From assembly GCA_036746695.1 (NCBI GenBank), contig DAIODP010000001.1, positions 1,302,001 to 1,366,000 on the forward strand: 64,000 nt of DNA, in the 5' to 3' direction. Source of the stretch: UBA3006 sp036746695. Its GTDB lineage: Bacteria > Actinomycetota > Acidimicrobiia > Acidimicrobiales > Ilumatobacteraceae. Under the pieces are notes generated by a model. It was given only the letters and a program-made list of their open reading frames with translations. It was not told the origin of the DNA and searched no databases. Positions 15,391 through 23,420 of the stretch are shown here, piece by piece (within the stretch, counting starts at the first letter, position 1; each line of letters starts with the position of its first letter). The position numbers were made by a program, and so were the translations under genes.

Positions 15391-17178
15391 ATGACATCCA
15401 ACAGGAAGTCGAATAACCATAAAGAGGGCGAAAAGATCACCGGCGCGCAGGCGCTCATTCGCGGCTTGGAAATGGAAAACGTGGAAGTGATGTTTGGTTT
15501 GCCGGGCGGTTGCATCTTGCCCGCGTACGACCCATTGATCGAGTCGTCTATTCGCCACATCTTGGTTCGTCACGAACAAGGCGCAGGGCACATGGCCGAG
15601 GGTTACGCACATGTCACGGGCCGCCCAGGTGTTGCAATGGTGACAAGTGGTCCTGCCGCAACCAACATGGTGACGCCATTGTGCGACGCATATATGGACT
15701 CCATTCCCATGGTTGCCATCACGGGCCAAGTTGGTACGAGCGCAATTGGTACAGACGCATTCCAAGAGTGCGACACCGTTGGCATTACACGCAGCATCAC
15801 GAAGCACAACGACTTGGTTATGAGCGCCGAAGATTTGCCGATGGCAATTCGTCAGGCGTTTCATATCGCAACTACTGGCCGCCCGGGCCCAGTGCTCATT
15901 GACGTGCCAAAAGATGTTTTGCAAAACACCATGAGTTGGAATTGGCCATCGCAAGACGAAGTTGAAGATTCGCTGCCTGGTTACAAACCAAACACAAAGG
16001 GTCATGCACGCATGATCAAAGAAGCCGCGCACCTCATCTTGCGCGCCGAAAAACCAATTCTGTATGTCGGCGGCGGTGTATTGAAAGCGCGTGCAGCATC
16101 TGCGTTGCGCGAACTTGCCGAGATGTTGCAGATTCCTGTTGTAACCACACTGATGGCACGCGGCGCATTCCCCGACAATCATCCGTTGTGTTTAGGAATG
16201 CCTGGCATGCACGGCACGGCAACCGCAATCACTGCAATGCAAAAGAGCGACTTGCTGATTGCGCTTGGCGCACGATTCGACGACCGGGTTACTGGCCGCG
16301 TGAATTCGTTTGCTCCTGAAGCAAAGATCATTCACGTCGACATCGACCCAGCCGAACAAGGCAAAGTACGCAAGCCAGACGTGCCAATTGTTGGTGACTG
16401 TCGTTTGGTGATTGAAGCCATGATCGAAGCACTGAGGGATTTGATGCAAGGTGGCGAGAAGCAAGCAGATCTCACCGCATGGCGCAGCCGTGTCAGCGGT
16501 TGGCGCGAACAGTTTCCATTGGCGTACGAACCAAGCGAGCCCGGCGAAGCATTGAAGCCGCAGTTTTGTTTAGAGAAGTTGCGCGACGCAGCACCGGAAG
16601 GCACCATCCTTGTTTCGGGCGTTGGTCAGCACCAGATGTGGTCCAGCCAATACTGGAGTTTCAACGAGCCGTACACGTGGGTGAACTCGGGCGGCTTGGG
16701 AACTATGGGCTTTTCCATTCCTGCAGCAATCGGCGCAAAAGTTGGCCGTCCCGACAAGACGGTGTGGGCAATCGACGGCGACGGCTGTTTCCAGATGACA
16801 GCGCAAGAGTTGGTGACCGCATCTCTCGAGCGAATCCCCATCAAGGTAGGCATCTTGAATAACTCGTATTTGGGAATGGTTCGCCAGTGGCAAGAGATGT
16901 TCTACGAAGAGCGATACAGCGAGGTCTACTTGTCGCCAGATCTGCCCGACTTTGTGAAGTGGGCAGAAGCCATGGGCTGCGTTGGCATTCGTGTCGACGA
17001 CCCAAGCGAAGTGGAGTCGGCGATCGATCGAGCCAACTCGATCAATGATCGTCCCGTTGTTGTCGACTTCCGAGTCGATGCACGCGAGAAGGTGTTTCCA
17101 ATGGTTGCCGCTGGCCAAAGCAACGACGACGTGTTGTTGCCTCCAATGCAATCTTCGAGAAGGGAGTTTTTGCGATGA
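15391..17178 (+). CDS. ilvB: acetolactate synthase, large subunit
   Basis: 595-aa ThDP- and FAD-dependent catalytic subunit that makes 2-acetolactate or 2-aceto-2-hydroxybutyrate. The catalytic glutamate lies in VRHEQGAGHMAEGYA and the ThDP/Mg2+ motif runs from GDGCFQMTAQEL to NN in KVGILNNSYLGMVRQWQ. The start is ATG 15391 behind CCGGAG. An upstream in-frame opening would translate through the terminator and is rejected. Co-transcribed with ilvN (ATGA overlap) and ilvC under the leader attenuator. Confidence 0.97.
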   Translation: MTSNRKSNNHKEGEKITGAQALIRGLEMENVEVMFGLPGGCILPAYDPLIESSIRHILVRHEQGAGHMAEGYAHVTGRPGVAMVTSGPAATNMVTPLCDAYMDSIPMVAITGQVGTSAIGTDAFQECDTVGITRSITKHNDLVMSAEDLPMAIRQAFHIATTGRPGPVLIDVPKDVLQNTMSWNWPSQDEVEDSLPGYKPNTKGHARMIKEAAHLILRAEKPILYVGGGVLKARAASALRELAEMLQIPVVTTLMARGAFPDNHPLCLGMPGMHGTATAITAMQKSDLLIALGARFDDRVTGRVNSFAPEAKIIHVDIDPAEQGKVRKPDVPIVGDCRLVIEAMIEALRDLMQGGEKQADLTAWRSRVSGWREQFPLAYEPSEPGEALKPQFCLEKLRDAAPEGTILVSGVGQHQMWSSQYWSFNEPYTWVNSGGLGTMGFSIPAAIGAKVGRPDKTVWAIDGDGCFQMTAQELVTASLERIPIKVGILNNSYLGMVRQWQEMFYEERYSEVYLSPDLPDFVKWAEAMGCVGIRVDDPSEVESAIDRANSINDRPVVVDFRVDAREKVFPMVAAGQSNDDVLLPPMQSSRREFLR

Positions 17179-17726
17179 GCAACAAGGTCAATCCTTACGG
17201 CAGTGCGCCGACTCACCACATGTTGTCGGTGCTCGTACAAAACCGACCAGGCGTGCTTGCACGCGTGGCCTCGCTGTTCGCACGACGCGGCTACAACATC
17301 TATTCGCTGGCCGTAGCGCCAACTGAACAAGACGATTTCAGCCGCATCACCATCGTTGTCGATGTGGAGTCGGCACCGCTCGAGCAAATTGTGAAGCAGT
17401 TGTTCAAACTGATTGAAGTGGTGCGCATCTCCGAACTGAGCCCAAGCCAGGCGGTAGAGCGCGAACTAATGGTGGCCACCGTTCGGGCATCTGCCAAAGA
17501 GCGAGGCGATGTCGTTGAACTCACCAATGTCTTTGAGGGCAAGATCCTTTCGGTTGGCGCCGATGCGGTCATTGTTTCCCTGGATGGCAGCCCAGAAAAA
17601 TTGGACGATTTTGCCGAATTGCTGCGACAATATGGAATCATCGAATCTCAACGAACAGGGCGCGTCGCGCTTCCAAAACTCGATCGAGTCGTTAAGACAT
17701 CAACAAGCAAGGGGAAGGCAAGCTAA
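17175..17726 (+). CDS. ilvN: acetolactate synthase, regulatory subunit
   Basis: 183-aa regulatory subunit. An N-terminal ACT domain (HMLSVLVQNRPGVLARVASLFARRGYNI) binds valine for feedback inhibition. A C-terminal ALS_ss_C domain includes ELTNVFEGKILSVGADAVIVSLDG. It overlaps ilvB by 4 nt, and its TAA stop shares its final A with the ATG of ilvC. Normal length for the small-subunit family. Confidence 0.96.
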   Translation: MSNKVNPYGSAPTHHMLSVLVQNRPGVLARVASLFARRGYNIYSLAVAPTEQDDFSRITIVVDVESAPLEQIVKQLFKLIEVVRISELSPSQAVERELMVATVRASAKERGDVVELTNVFEGKILSVGADAVIVSLDGSPEKLDDFAELLRQYGIIESQRTGRVALPKLDRVVKTSTSKGKAS

Positions 17727-18754
17727 TGGCAGCAAACATTTATTACGAGAAAGATGCCGATCCGGCGCTCATTCGCTCCAAGAAGGTAGCCATCATTGGT
17801 TACGGTTCGCAGGGCCATGCACATGCGCTCAACTTGAAAGAGTCTGGCGTTGATGTGGTTGTTGGCTTGCGTGACGGTTCGTCGTCGAAGGCAAAAGCCG
17901 AAGCCGCAGGCCTCAAAGTGATGAGCATTGCCGATGCAGCGAAGTATGCCGACTTGATCATGATCCTTGCTCCAGACACCGAGCAGAAGAAGATTTACGA
18001 AGAAAGCATCGAGCCAAACCTTGTAGATGGCAAGGCACTTGCATTCGCACACGGTTTCAACATTCGTTACGAGCGCATTCACCCACCAAAGGGTGTTGAC
18101 GTGATCATGATGGCGCCTAAGGGCCCTGGTCACTTGGTGCGCCGCACCTACACCGAAGGTGGCGGAGTTCCAGCGTTGATTGCTGTGCATCAAGACGCAA
18201 CGGGCAAGGCCAAAGCGCTTGCATTGTCGTACGCCGAAGCAATCGGTGGCGCCCGTGCGGGTGTTATCGAAACAACATTCACCGAAGAAACCGAAACCGA
18301 TTTGTTCGGCGAACAAGTGGTGCTTTGCGGCGGTCTTACGTCGCTCGTTCAAGCTGGTTTTGAAACGCTCGTCGAGGCTGGCTATCAGCCAGAGATGGCG
18401 TACTTCGAGTGCTTGCATGAAGTGAAACTGATTGTCGACTTGATGTACGAAGAAGGCATCGCGGGTATGCGTTACTCCATTTCCGACACCGCCGAATACG
18501 GCGACGTGTCTCGTGGGCCACGCATCATCACTGCCGAGACAAAAGCCGAGATGAAAAAGATTCTTGGCGAGATTCAAAATGGCAAGTTTGCTGAAGAGTG
18601 GATCAACGAAAGCGAAAGCGGTCGTAAGCGTTTCAGCGAGCTGCAGAATGCAGGCCGCAATCACCCAATCGAAAAGGTTGGAGCACAGTTGCGCAGCATG
18701 ATGCCGTGGATTTCGAAGGGTAAGAAGAAGGTCTCCGAAGTTTCAGGAGGCTAG
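17726..18754 (+). CDS. ilvC: ketol-acid reductoisomerase, class I
   Basis: 342-aa Mg2+/NAD(P)H-dependent enzyme, the second common step of valine and isoleucine synthesis. Rossmann motif VAIIGYGSQGHAHALNL lies near residue 24. MMAPKGPGHLVRR and the knotted domain with ETDLFGEQ..LCGG and EGIAGMRYSISDTAEYG follow. The length fits the short class I enzyme. It is translationally linked to ilvN by a 1-nt overlap. Confidence 0.97.
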   Translation: MAANIYYEKDADPALIRSKKVAIIGYGSQGHAHALNLKESGVDVVVGLRDGSSSKAKAEAAGLKVMSIADAAKYADLIMILAPDTEQKKIYEESIEPNLVDGKALAFAHGFNIRYERIHPPKGVDVIMMAPKGPGHLVRRTYTEGGGVPALIAVHQDATGKAKALALSYAEAIGGARAGVIETTFTEETETDLFGEQVVLCGGLTSLVQAGFETLVEAGYQPEMAYFECLHEVKLIVDLMYEEGIAGMRYSISDTAEYGDVSRGPRIITAETKAEMKKILGEIQNGKFAEEWINESESGRKRFSELQNAGRNHPIEKVGAQLRSMMPWISKGKKKVSEVSGG

Positions 18755-18782
18755 GGAAATGGGGGTTCGTCCCCTAATTTCC
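18755..18782 (+). other. hairpin after ilvC, possible weak terminator
   Basis: GGAAAT-GGGG, short loop, CCCC-(TA bulge)-ATTTCC just after the ilvC stop. The stem is interrupted and lacks a T-run, so intrinsic termination is doubtful. It may be an mRNA 3'-end stabiliser. Confidence 0.35.
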
Positions 18783-18837
18783 GCCAATTTCTAATCCCGA
18801 GTTGTTAGGTCAACAATTGCCCTCTAGGGTGCTTGCC

Positions 18838-20148
18838 ATGACTAACAACTGGGGTTTTGAAACACGTCAAATTCACGCCGGCCAAGAGCCAGACTCTGCA
18901 ACTGGCGCACGCGCAGTTCCTGTGTATCGCACCACGAGCTACGTGTTCCGCGACGCGCAGCACGCACAGAATCTGTTCGCGTTAGCCGAGATCGGCAACA
19001 TCTACACGCGCATCATGAACCCAACACAGGGTGTGCTCGAAGCACGCTTGTCATCGCTCGAAGGTGGCACCGCAACAGCAGTTGGTTTGCCAGGCGCACT
19101 TGCGGTTTCCAGCGGTCAGTCGGCCGAGTTGCTTGCAATCCTCACGCTTGCAGAAGCAGGTTCACACATCGTTGCTTCGCCAAGCCTGTACGGCGGCACC
19201 TACAACTTGTTCCACTACACGTTGCCAAAGCTTGGAATTGAAGTCACGTTCGTTGAAGACCCAGACAATCTCGATCAGTGGCGTGCAGCAGCCAAGTCAA
19301 ACACCAAAGCGTTCTACGGCGAAGTCTTGGCGAACCCGCGCAACAACGTGCTTGACATCGAAGGCATCAGCAAGGTTGCACACGAAGTTGGCGTGCCACT
19401 GATTGTTGACAACACTGTGCCAACCCCGTATCTCATTCGTCCAATCGAGTGGGGTGCAGACATCGTGGTGCATTCACTCACCAAGTTCATCGGCGGACAC
19501 GGAACGTCAATCGGTGGAGCAATCATCGACGGCGGAACATTCGACTTCAGCCAGAACGACAAGTTCCCTAACTTCACCGAGCCAGATCCGTCGTACCACG
19601 GCCTTGCATATTGGCCAGCGCTCGGCGCAGGTTCGTACATCATCAAGGCTCGCGTGCAAATGTTGCGCGACTTGGGAATGGCAACAACGCCAGACAACGC
19701 GTTCAACTTTTTGCAAGGTCTTGAAACATTGTCGTTCCGCATGGATCGTCACTGGGCCAACGCGCAAAAAGTTGGCGAGTTCCTTGCCAAGCATCCACAA
19801 GTTGAAGAAGTGTTTTACGCTGGCTTGCCCACAAGCAAGTGGCACGAGCGCGCGAAGAAGTACGGAAAAGGCAAGGGCTACGGCTCGGTACTCGCGTTCA
19901 ACATCAAGGGCGGCGTAGAAGCCGGCCAGAAGTTTGTTGCGGGCCTCACGTTGCACAGCCACGTGGCCAACATTGGTGACGTGCGAAGCCTCGTCATTCA
20001 CCCAGCATCAACAACGCACAGCCAGCTCACACCGGAAGAGCAAAAGTCGACCGGCGTGTTTCCAGGCCTCGTGCGTTTGTCGGTTGGTCTCGAGACCATC
20101 GACGACATCCTCGCCGATTTGGAAGAGGGCTTCAAAGCCGCAAAGTAG
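18838..20148 (+). CDS. metY: O-acetylhomoserine sulfhydrylase family enzyme
   Basis: 436-aa PLP enzyme of the Cys/Met metabolism family, closest in pattern to O-acetylhomoserine (thiol)-lyase, which makes homocysteine from O-acetylhomoserine and sulfide. It opens with WGFETRQIHAGQEPD, has YTRIMNPTQGVLEARLSSLEGG, the phosphate-binding SSGQSA region and the PLP lysine in VHSLTKFIGGHGTSIGG. Start ATG 18838 follows AGGGT. A longer frame from 18802 lacks support. It may be a separate unit from ilvBNC, 83 nt away. No terminator is visible after it. Confidence 0.92.
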   Translation: MTNNWGFETRQIHAGQEPDSATGARAVPVYRTTSYVFRDAQHAQNLFALAEIGNIYTRIMNPTQGVLEARLSSLEGGTATAVGLPGALAVSSGQSAELLAILTLAEAGSHIVASPSLYGGTYNLFHYTLPKLGIEVTFVEDPDNLDQWRAAAKSNTKAFYGEVLANPRNNVLDIEGISKVAHEVGVPLIVDNTVPTPYLIRPIEWGADIVVHSLTKFIGGHGTSIGGAIIDGGTFDFSQNDKFPNFTEPDPSYHGLAYWPALGAGSYIIKARVQMLRDLGMATTPDNAFNFLQGLETLSFRMDRHWANAQKVGEFLAKHPQVEEVFYAGLPTSKWHERAKKYGKGKGYGSVLAFNIKGGVEAGQKFVAGLTLHSHVANIGDVRSLVIHPASTTHSQLTPEEQKSTGVFPGLVRLSVGLETIDDILADLEEGFKAAK

Positions 20149-20301
20149 TCTGTTTGCCGCGGGGGAGCAGGGCCTTCATGAGCGTTTATCGGGCTAGGCA
20201 GGTGCTGCTAATTACGACAACTGGAAAACTCGCTCTTATTGGGCTGGAAACAGCAGATCCCCGCATGTATTCAGGACTTCTAGAACATTAATTTACTGTC
20301 C

Positions 20302-20334
20302 GTTCACCCTGAAGTCAGATCGAGTTAACAAGTC
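20302..20334 (+). promoter_or_regulatory. PHO-box-like 11-nt direct repeats ahead of pstC
   Basis: Three consecutive 11-nt units: GTTCACCCTGA, AGTCAGATCGA, GTTAACAAGTC. Actinobacterial PhoP sites are direct repeats of about 11 nt with a GTTCA core, so the match in register and sequence, at a phosphate-uptake operon, is good. The rest of the 203-nt gap after metY shows nothing else I can support. Confidence 0.65.
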
Positions 20335-20351
20335 GGTGGAATCATGAATAT

Positions 20352-21353
20352 GTGAACGTAGCTGCCACTCCGACCCCGCGAAAGATGGTGGTTGTCTACA
20401 GCCGGGCAGACAGGATTTTCCGGAGGATCGTGACTGCAGGTGCGCTTACGTCGCTCTTGTTGTTGGGCCTCATCGCCGGCTTTCTCATTTTTCGAAGTTC
20501 GGGTACCTTCCGCGAATTTGGTTTGAGTTTCATCACTGGCTCAGAGTGGTTTTCGGCTGGTGAAGACCCACTCGGCGGAGCAACTACTGCGCTGGCAGAT
20601 GCCGATGACGCAAGTGTTTTTTCGATCGGCCCAATGATCGTTGGATCCCTTGTAGTCGCGCTAATCGCGATGTTTCTAGCAGTGCCATTGTCAATTGGTG
20701 GGGCCTTGTATATCGAATTTTATGCACCGAGAGGGATATACCGAATACTCGTTTCGTTGTTGGATCTTGCCGCTGCAGTTCCGTCGTTGATTTTCGGACT
20801 TTGGGGAATTCAAATATTTACTCCAATTGGAGTGCGGTGGGCGACGCTTCTCAACGATCGTTTGGGATTCATACCACTATTTTCCGTCGAATTTGAGAAC
20901 TTCGCGAGAAGCCCTTTCGTGGCAGGTTGTGTGCTTGCAGCTCTGGTTGTGCCAATCACAACTTCGGTTGCTCGTGAGGTGTACTCCCGCACTCCGCGAG
21001 ATTTGATCGACACCTGTTTTGCCCTTGGCGGAACTAAATGGGGCGCGATTCGTTCCGTTGTTATTCCTTACGGAAAGAGCGGTGTTATTGCCGGGGCGAT
21101 GTTGGGTCTCGGTCGAGCTTTAGGCGAGACAGTCGCGATTTATCTGATGTTGAACCTGGTCTTTGATTACTCCTTTCAAATTCTGGACTCGGCCGGCGGA
21201 AACGTCGCGTCAATGATTGCTCTGAAGTTCGGAGAAGCAACCGATAAAGAAATTTCTGCTCTCATTGCCGCTGGCTTAGTCCTGTTCATTATCACTTTGA
21301 TGGTCAATATGATCGCATCGAGCATCGTGCAAAGATCGACGCCGCGAGCATGA
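20352..21353 (+). CDS. pstC: phosphate ABC transporter permease PstC
   Basis: 333-aa membrane permease of the high-affinity phosphate importer. One N-terminal hydrophobic segment, a long external loop, then the MetI-like core with the cytoplasmic motif FALGGTKWGAIRSVVIPYGKSG and GRALGETVAIYLML. The start is GTG 20352. An ATG at 20385 is an alternative and neither has a strong Shine-Dalgarno. Followed by pstA with an ATGA overlap. Confidence 0.93.
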   Translation: MNVAATPTPRKMVVVYSRADRIFRRIVTAGALTSLLLLGLIAGFLIFRSSGTFREFGLSFITGSEWFSAGEDPLGGATTALADADDASVFSIGPMIVGSLVVALIAMFLAVPLSIGGALYIEFYAPRGIYRILVSLLDLAAAVPSLIFGLWGIQIFTPIGVRWATLLNDRLGFIPLFSVEFENFARSPFVAGCVLAALVVPITTSVAREVYSRTPRDLIDTCFALGGTKWGAIRSVVIPYGKSGVIAGAMLGLGRALGETVAIYLMLNLVFDYSFQILDSAGGNVASMIALKFGEATDKEISALIAAGLVLFIITLMVNMIASSIVQRSTPRA

Positions 21354-22456
21354 TTACTAATTCAGCTACCGATCGATACCAAGGTATTGAGCCTCTTCGT
21401 CCGTGGGCGGTAACTCGTTCAACACGACTCAAAAACTTGTCCCGCTCACTTGCTTTCGCTTTTGTTGCATTCGTGGTAACGCTCGTGACTCCGTTAGCAA
21501 AAATTGATGGATGGGCAGTCGCGTTCTTGCTTATCAACGTCGCATGGGTCGTCGGTCAAACTACGCGTTTGGGAGTAAAGGAACGACGAGATGCAGTGTT
21601 AAGAGTGGTGTTTACTTCGCTTGCCGTCCTCGCATTTGTTCCATGGCTGTCAATCTTCGTTACGGTCTTATTGAAGGGTTATCGCGCGATCTATCCTGGA
21701 TATTTTTTCTCGGATATGCGTACGTCAACGCCCGAAGATGAGTTCAACATTGGCGGAGCAGGACACGCAATTGTCGGATCGCTGATCATGGTGGCGATCG
21801 CAACGGTCATTACTCTGCCACTTGGGATTTTGAGTGGTATTTACCTCACCGAAGTACGTGGGAAGTTGACATTTCTCGTCAGATTCATTGTCCAATCGAT
21901 GGCGGGAGTGCCATCCGTCGTAGCAGGGCTTTTTATTTTTACAACGATCGTGCAGCCAATGGGTAAATACTCGGGTATGGCCGGTGGTCTAGCGCTCGCA
22001 GTGCTGATGCTCCCAACCGTTTCTCGCACTGCCGAGGAAGTGTTAAAGCTCGTACCCGACGATTTGCGCAGTGCTGGATATGCTCTCGGCGCACGGCAAT
22101 GGCGCACAGCAATCATGGTGGTCCTGCCAACAGTCAAGTCCGGCCTGATCACAGCAGGCATCTTGGGGGTTGCTCGAGTGATCGGCGAGACGGCCCCACT
22201 GCTTCTTACTTCCCTTAACACCAACGGTTTTGTGTGGAATCCGATCGGTGGAACTGTTGCTTCGCTACCTACCTATATCTTCTCTATGTTCATGTACGGC
22301 ACAGAGTATTCAACAGCCCGCGCATGGACCGGATCGTTGGTTTTGCTTGCGGTGGTGTTTGGGTTTTTCGTCCTTGCCCGGCGGCTTGGTGCTACCGCGG
22401 CTCAAAAAGCACATGCTGATTCGCGAAAAGCCGGAAAGTTGAAGAAAAAATCATGA
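21350..22456 (+). CDS. pstA: phosphate ABC transporter permease PstA
   Basis: 368-aa partner permease. The MetI-like domain carries GIYLTEVRGKLTFLVRFIVQSMAGVPSVVAGLF and the EAA-type loop YALGARQWRTAIMVVLPTVKSGLITAGILGVARVIGETAPLLLT. The N-terminal region of about 100 residues with two extra hydrophobic segments is longer than in minimal PstA proteins. The C terminus is strongly basic. Linked to pstC and pstB by 4-nt overlaps. Confidence 0.93.
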   Translation: MITNSATDRYQGIEPLRPWAVTRSTRLKNLSRSLAFAFVAFVVTLVTPLAKIDGWAVAFLLINVAWVVGQTTRLGVKERRDAVLRVVFTSLAVLAFVPWLSIFVTVLLKGYRAIYPGYFFSDMRTSTPEDEFNIGGAGHAIVGSLIMVAIATVITLPLGILSGIYLTEVRGKLTFLVRFIVQSMAGVPSVVAGLFIFTTIVQPMGKYSGMAGGLALAVLMLPTVSRTAEEVLKLVPDDLRSAGYALGARQWRTAIMVVLPTVKSGLITAGILGVARVIGETAPLLLTSLNTNGFVWNPIGGTVASLPTYIFSMFMYGTEYSTARAWTGSLVLLAVVFGFFVLARRLGATAAQKAHADSRKAGKLKKKS

Positions 22457-23301
22457 GCCAAAGGATTGAGAATATGACACAACAAAATGCTGGCACCTCG
22501 ACAACGACGTCTCAACAACTTGATGCAGCACCAGATTTCAGGGGGCTCGAAACCCGAGGTGCTCATGCATGGTTCGGTACACATCATGCTCTCGCAGATG
22601 TATCCCTTCGTTTCCCAGAACGAACCGTTACAGGACTGATTGGCCCATCCGGCTGCGGAAAATCAACATTTATTCGCTTGTTGAATCGGATGCATGAGTT
22701 TATTCCGTCGGCAGCTATGGCAGGCGAGATTCTCTTGAATGGTTCGGACATTTACGACCCGTTAGAGGATCCTGCATTGATCCGGTTGAAAATTGGCATG
22801 GTTTTCCAAAAACCAAATCCGTTTCCCGCAATGACCATTAGAGAAAATGTCTTGGCAGGAATCAAGTTGGCTCACTTGAAGCGGGATAACCATGATGACA
22901 TCGTTGAACAATGCTTGTCTCGCGCTGGTCTTTGGAAAGAAGTAAAAGATCGTCTGGGTGCATCTGGAGGCTCACTTTCGGGTGGCCAACAACAACGGTT
23001 GTGCATTGCTCGTTCGCTAGCGGTAGAGCCACAGGTACTGTTGATGGACGAGCCATGTTCCGCGCTTGACCCTGGCAGCACTCTACGAATCGAAGAAACA
23101 ATTAAGGAACTTGCAGAGAAAATAACGGTAGTAATTGTTACGCACAACATGCAACAGGCCAGTCGTGTGAGCGACTTCTGCGCGTTTTTCTTAACCGATG
23201 GCGGACCAGGATATTTGGTTGAGGCTGATGCGACACGAAAGATCTTCACGAATCCAACTGATTCGCGAACCGCCGATTACGTGCAAGGAAAGTTCGGCTG
23301 A
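22453..23301 (+). CDS. pstB: phosphate ABC transporter ATPase PstB
   Basis: 282-aa ATPase with Walker A GPSGCGKST, the PstB-typical FIRLLNRMHEFIPSAAMAGEILLNG, Q-loop region VFQKPNPFPAMTIRENV, signature LSGGQQQRLCIAR, Walker B VLLMDEPCSALDPGST and switch His in VIVTHNMQQASR. The C terminus RTADYVQGKFG is typical. About 30 poorly conserved N-terminal residues precede the domain, so a start at the second Met (ATG 22486) is possible. pstS follows after a regulated gap. Confidence 0.95.
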   Translation: MSQRIENMTQQNAGTSTTTSQQLDAAPDFRGLETRGAHAWFGTHHALADVSLRFPERTVTGLIGPSGCGKSTFIRLLNRMHEFIPSAAMAGEILLNGSDIYDPLEDPALIRLKIGMVFQKPNPFPAMTIRENVLAGIKLAHLKRDNHDDIVEQCLSRAGLWKEVKDRLGASGGSLSGGQQQRLCIARSLAVEPQVLLMDEPCSALDPGSTLRIEETIKELAEKITVVIVTHNMQQASRVSDFCAFFLTDGGPGYLVEADATRKIFTNPTDSRTADYVQGKFG

Positions 23302-23304
23302 CCA

Positions 23305-23326
23305 GTTAAGGCACTGTTCACTTTCT
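23305..23326 (+). promoter_or_regulatory. PHO-box-like direct repeat ahead of pstS
   Basis: GTTAAGGCACT followed directly by GTTCACTTTCT: the same 11-nt GTT(C/A)A repeat as upstream of pstC, here in the 119-nt gap between pstB and pstS. An additional GTTC lies 13 bp upstream. Its presence at both junctions of one operon supports a PhoP-type site and an extra promoter for the binding protein. Confidence 0.6.
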
Positions 23327-23420
23327 TTTTACCATCCGTACGCTCCAAATCTATTGCACCGAAATCATGCGGGTTTACCCTTCGGGTATGGATAGTCACT
23401 TCAAAGCAACAAGGAGAAAT

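Noticed and set aside
15268..16182. 304-codon open frame on the minus strand opposite ilvB
   Set aside because: Runs antisense through the attenuator and the conserved ThDP enzyme; low-complexity composition rich in Cys/His, no family features. A codon-usage shadow.
17723..18664. 313-codon minus-strand frame opposite ilvC
   Set aside because: Mirror of a conserved enzyme gene, Cys/His-rich random composition.
18804..18816. 13-mer GTTAGGTCAACAA occurs before metY and again at 51956-51968
   Set aside because: Repeats of 13 nt are expected by chance many times in 64 kb, and the two contexts (leader versus permease start) are unrelated.
20149..20301. Possible small RNA or gene between metY and the PHO-box
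   Set aside because: No frame with start signals, no terminator and no tRNA-like fold recognised by eye.
23376..23388. Short TACCC-TTC-GGGTA hairpin in the pstS leader
   Set aside because: Five-bp stem without T-run or known motif; too short to assign.
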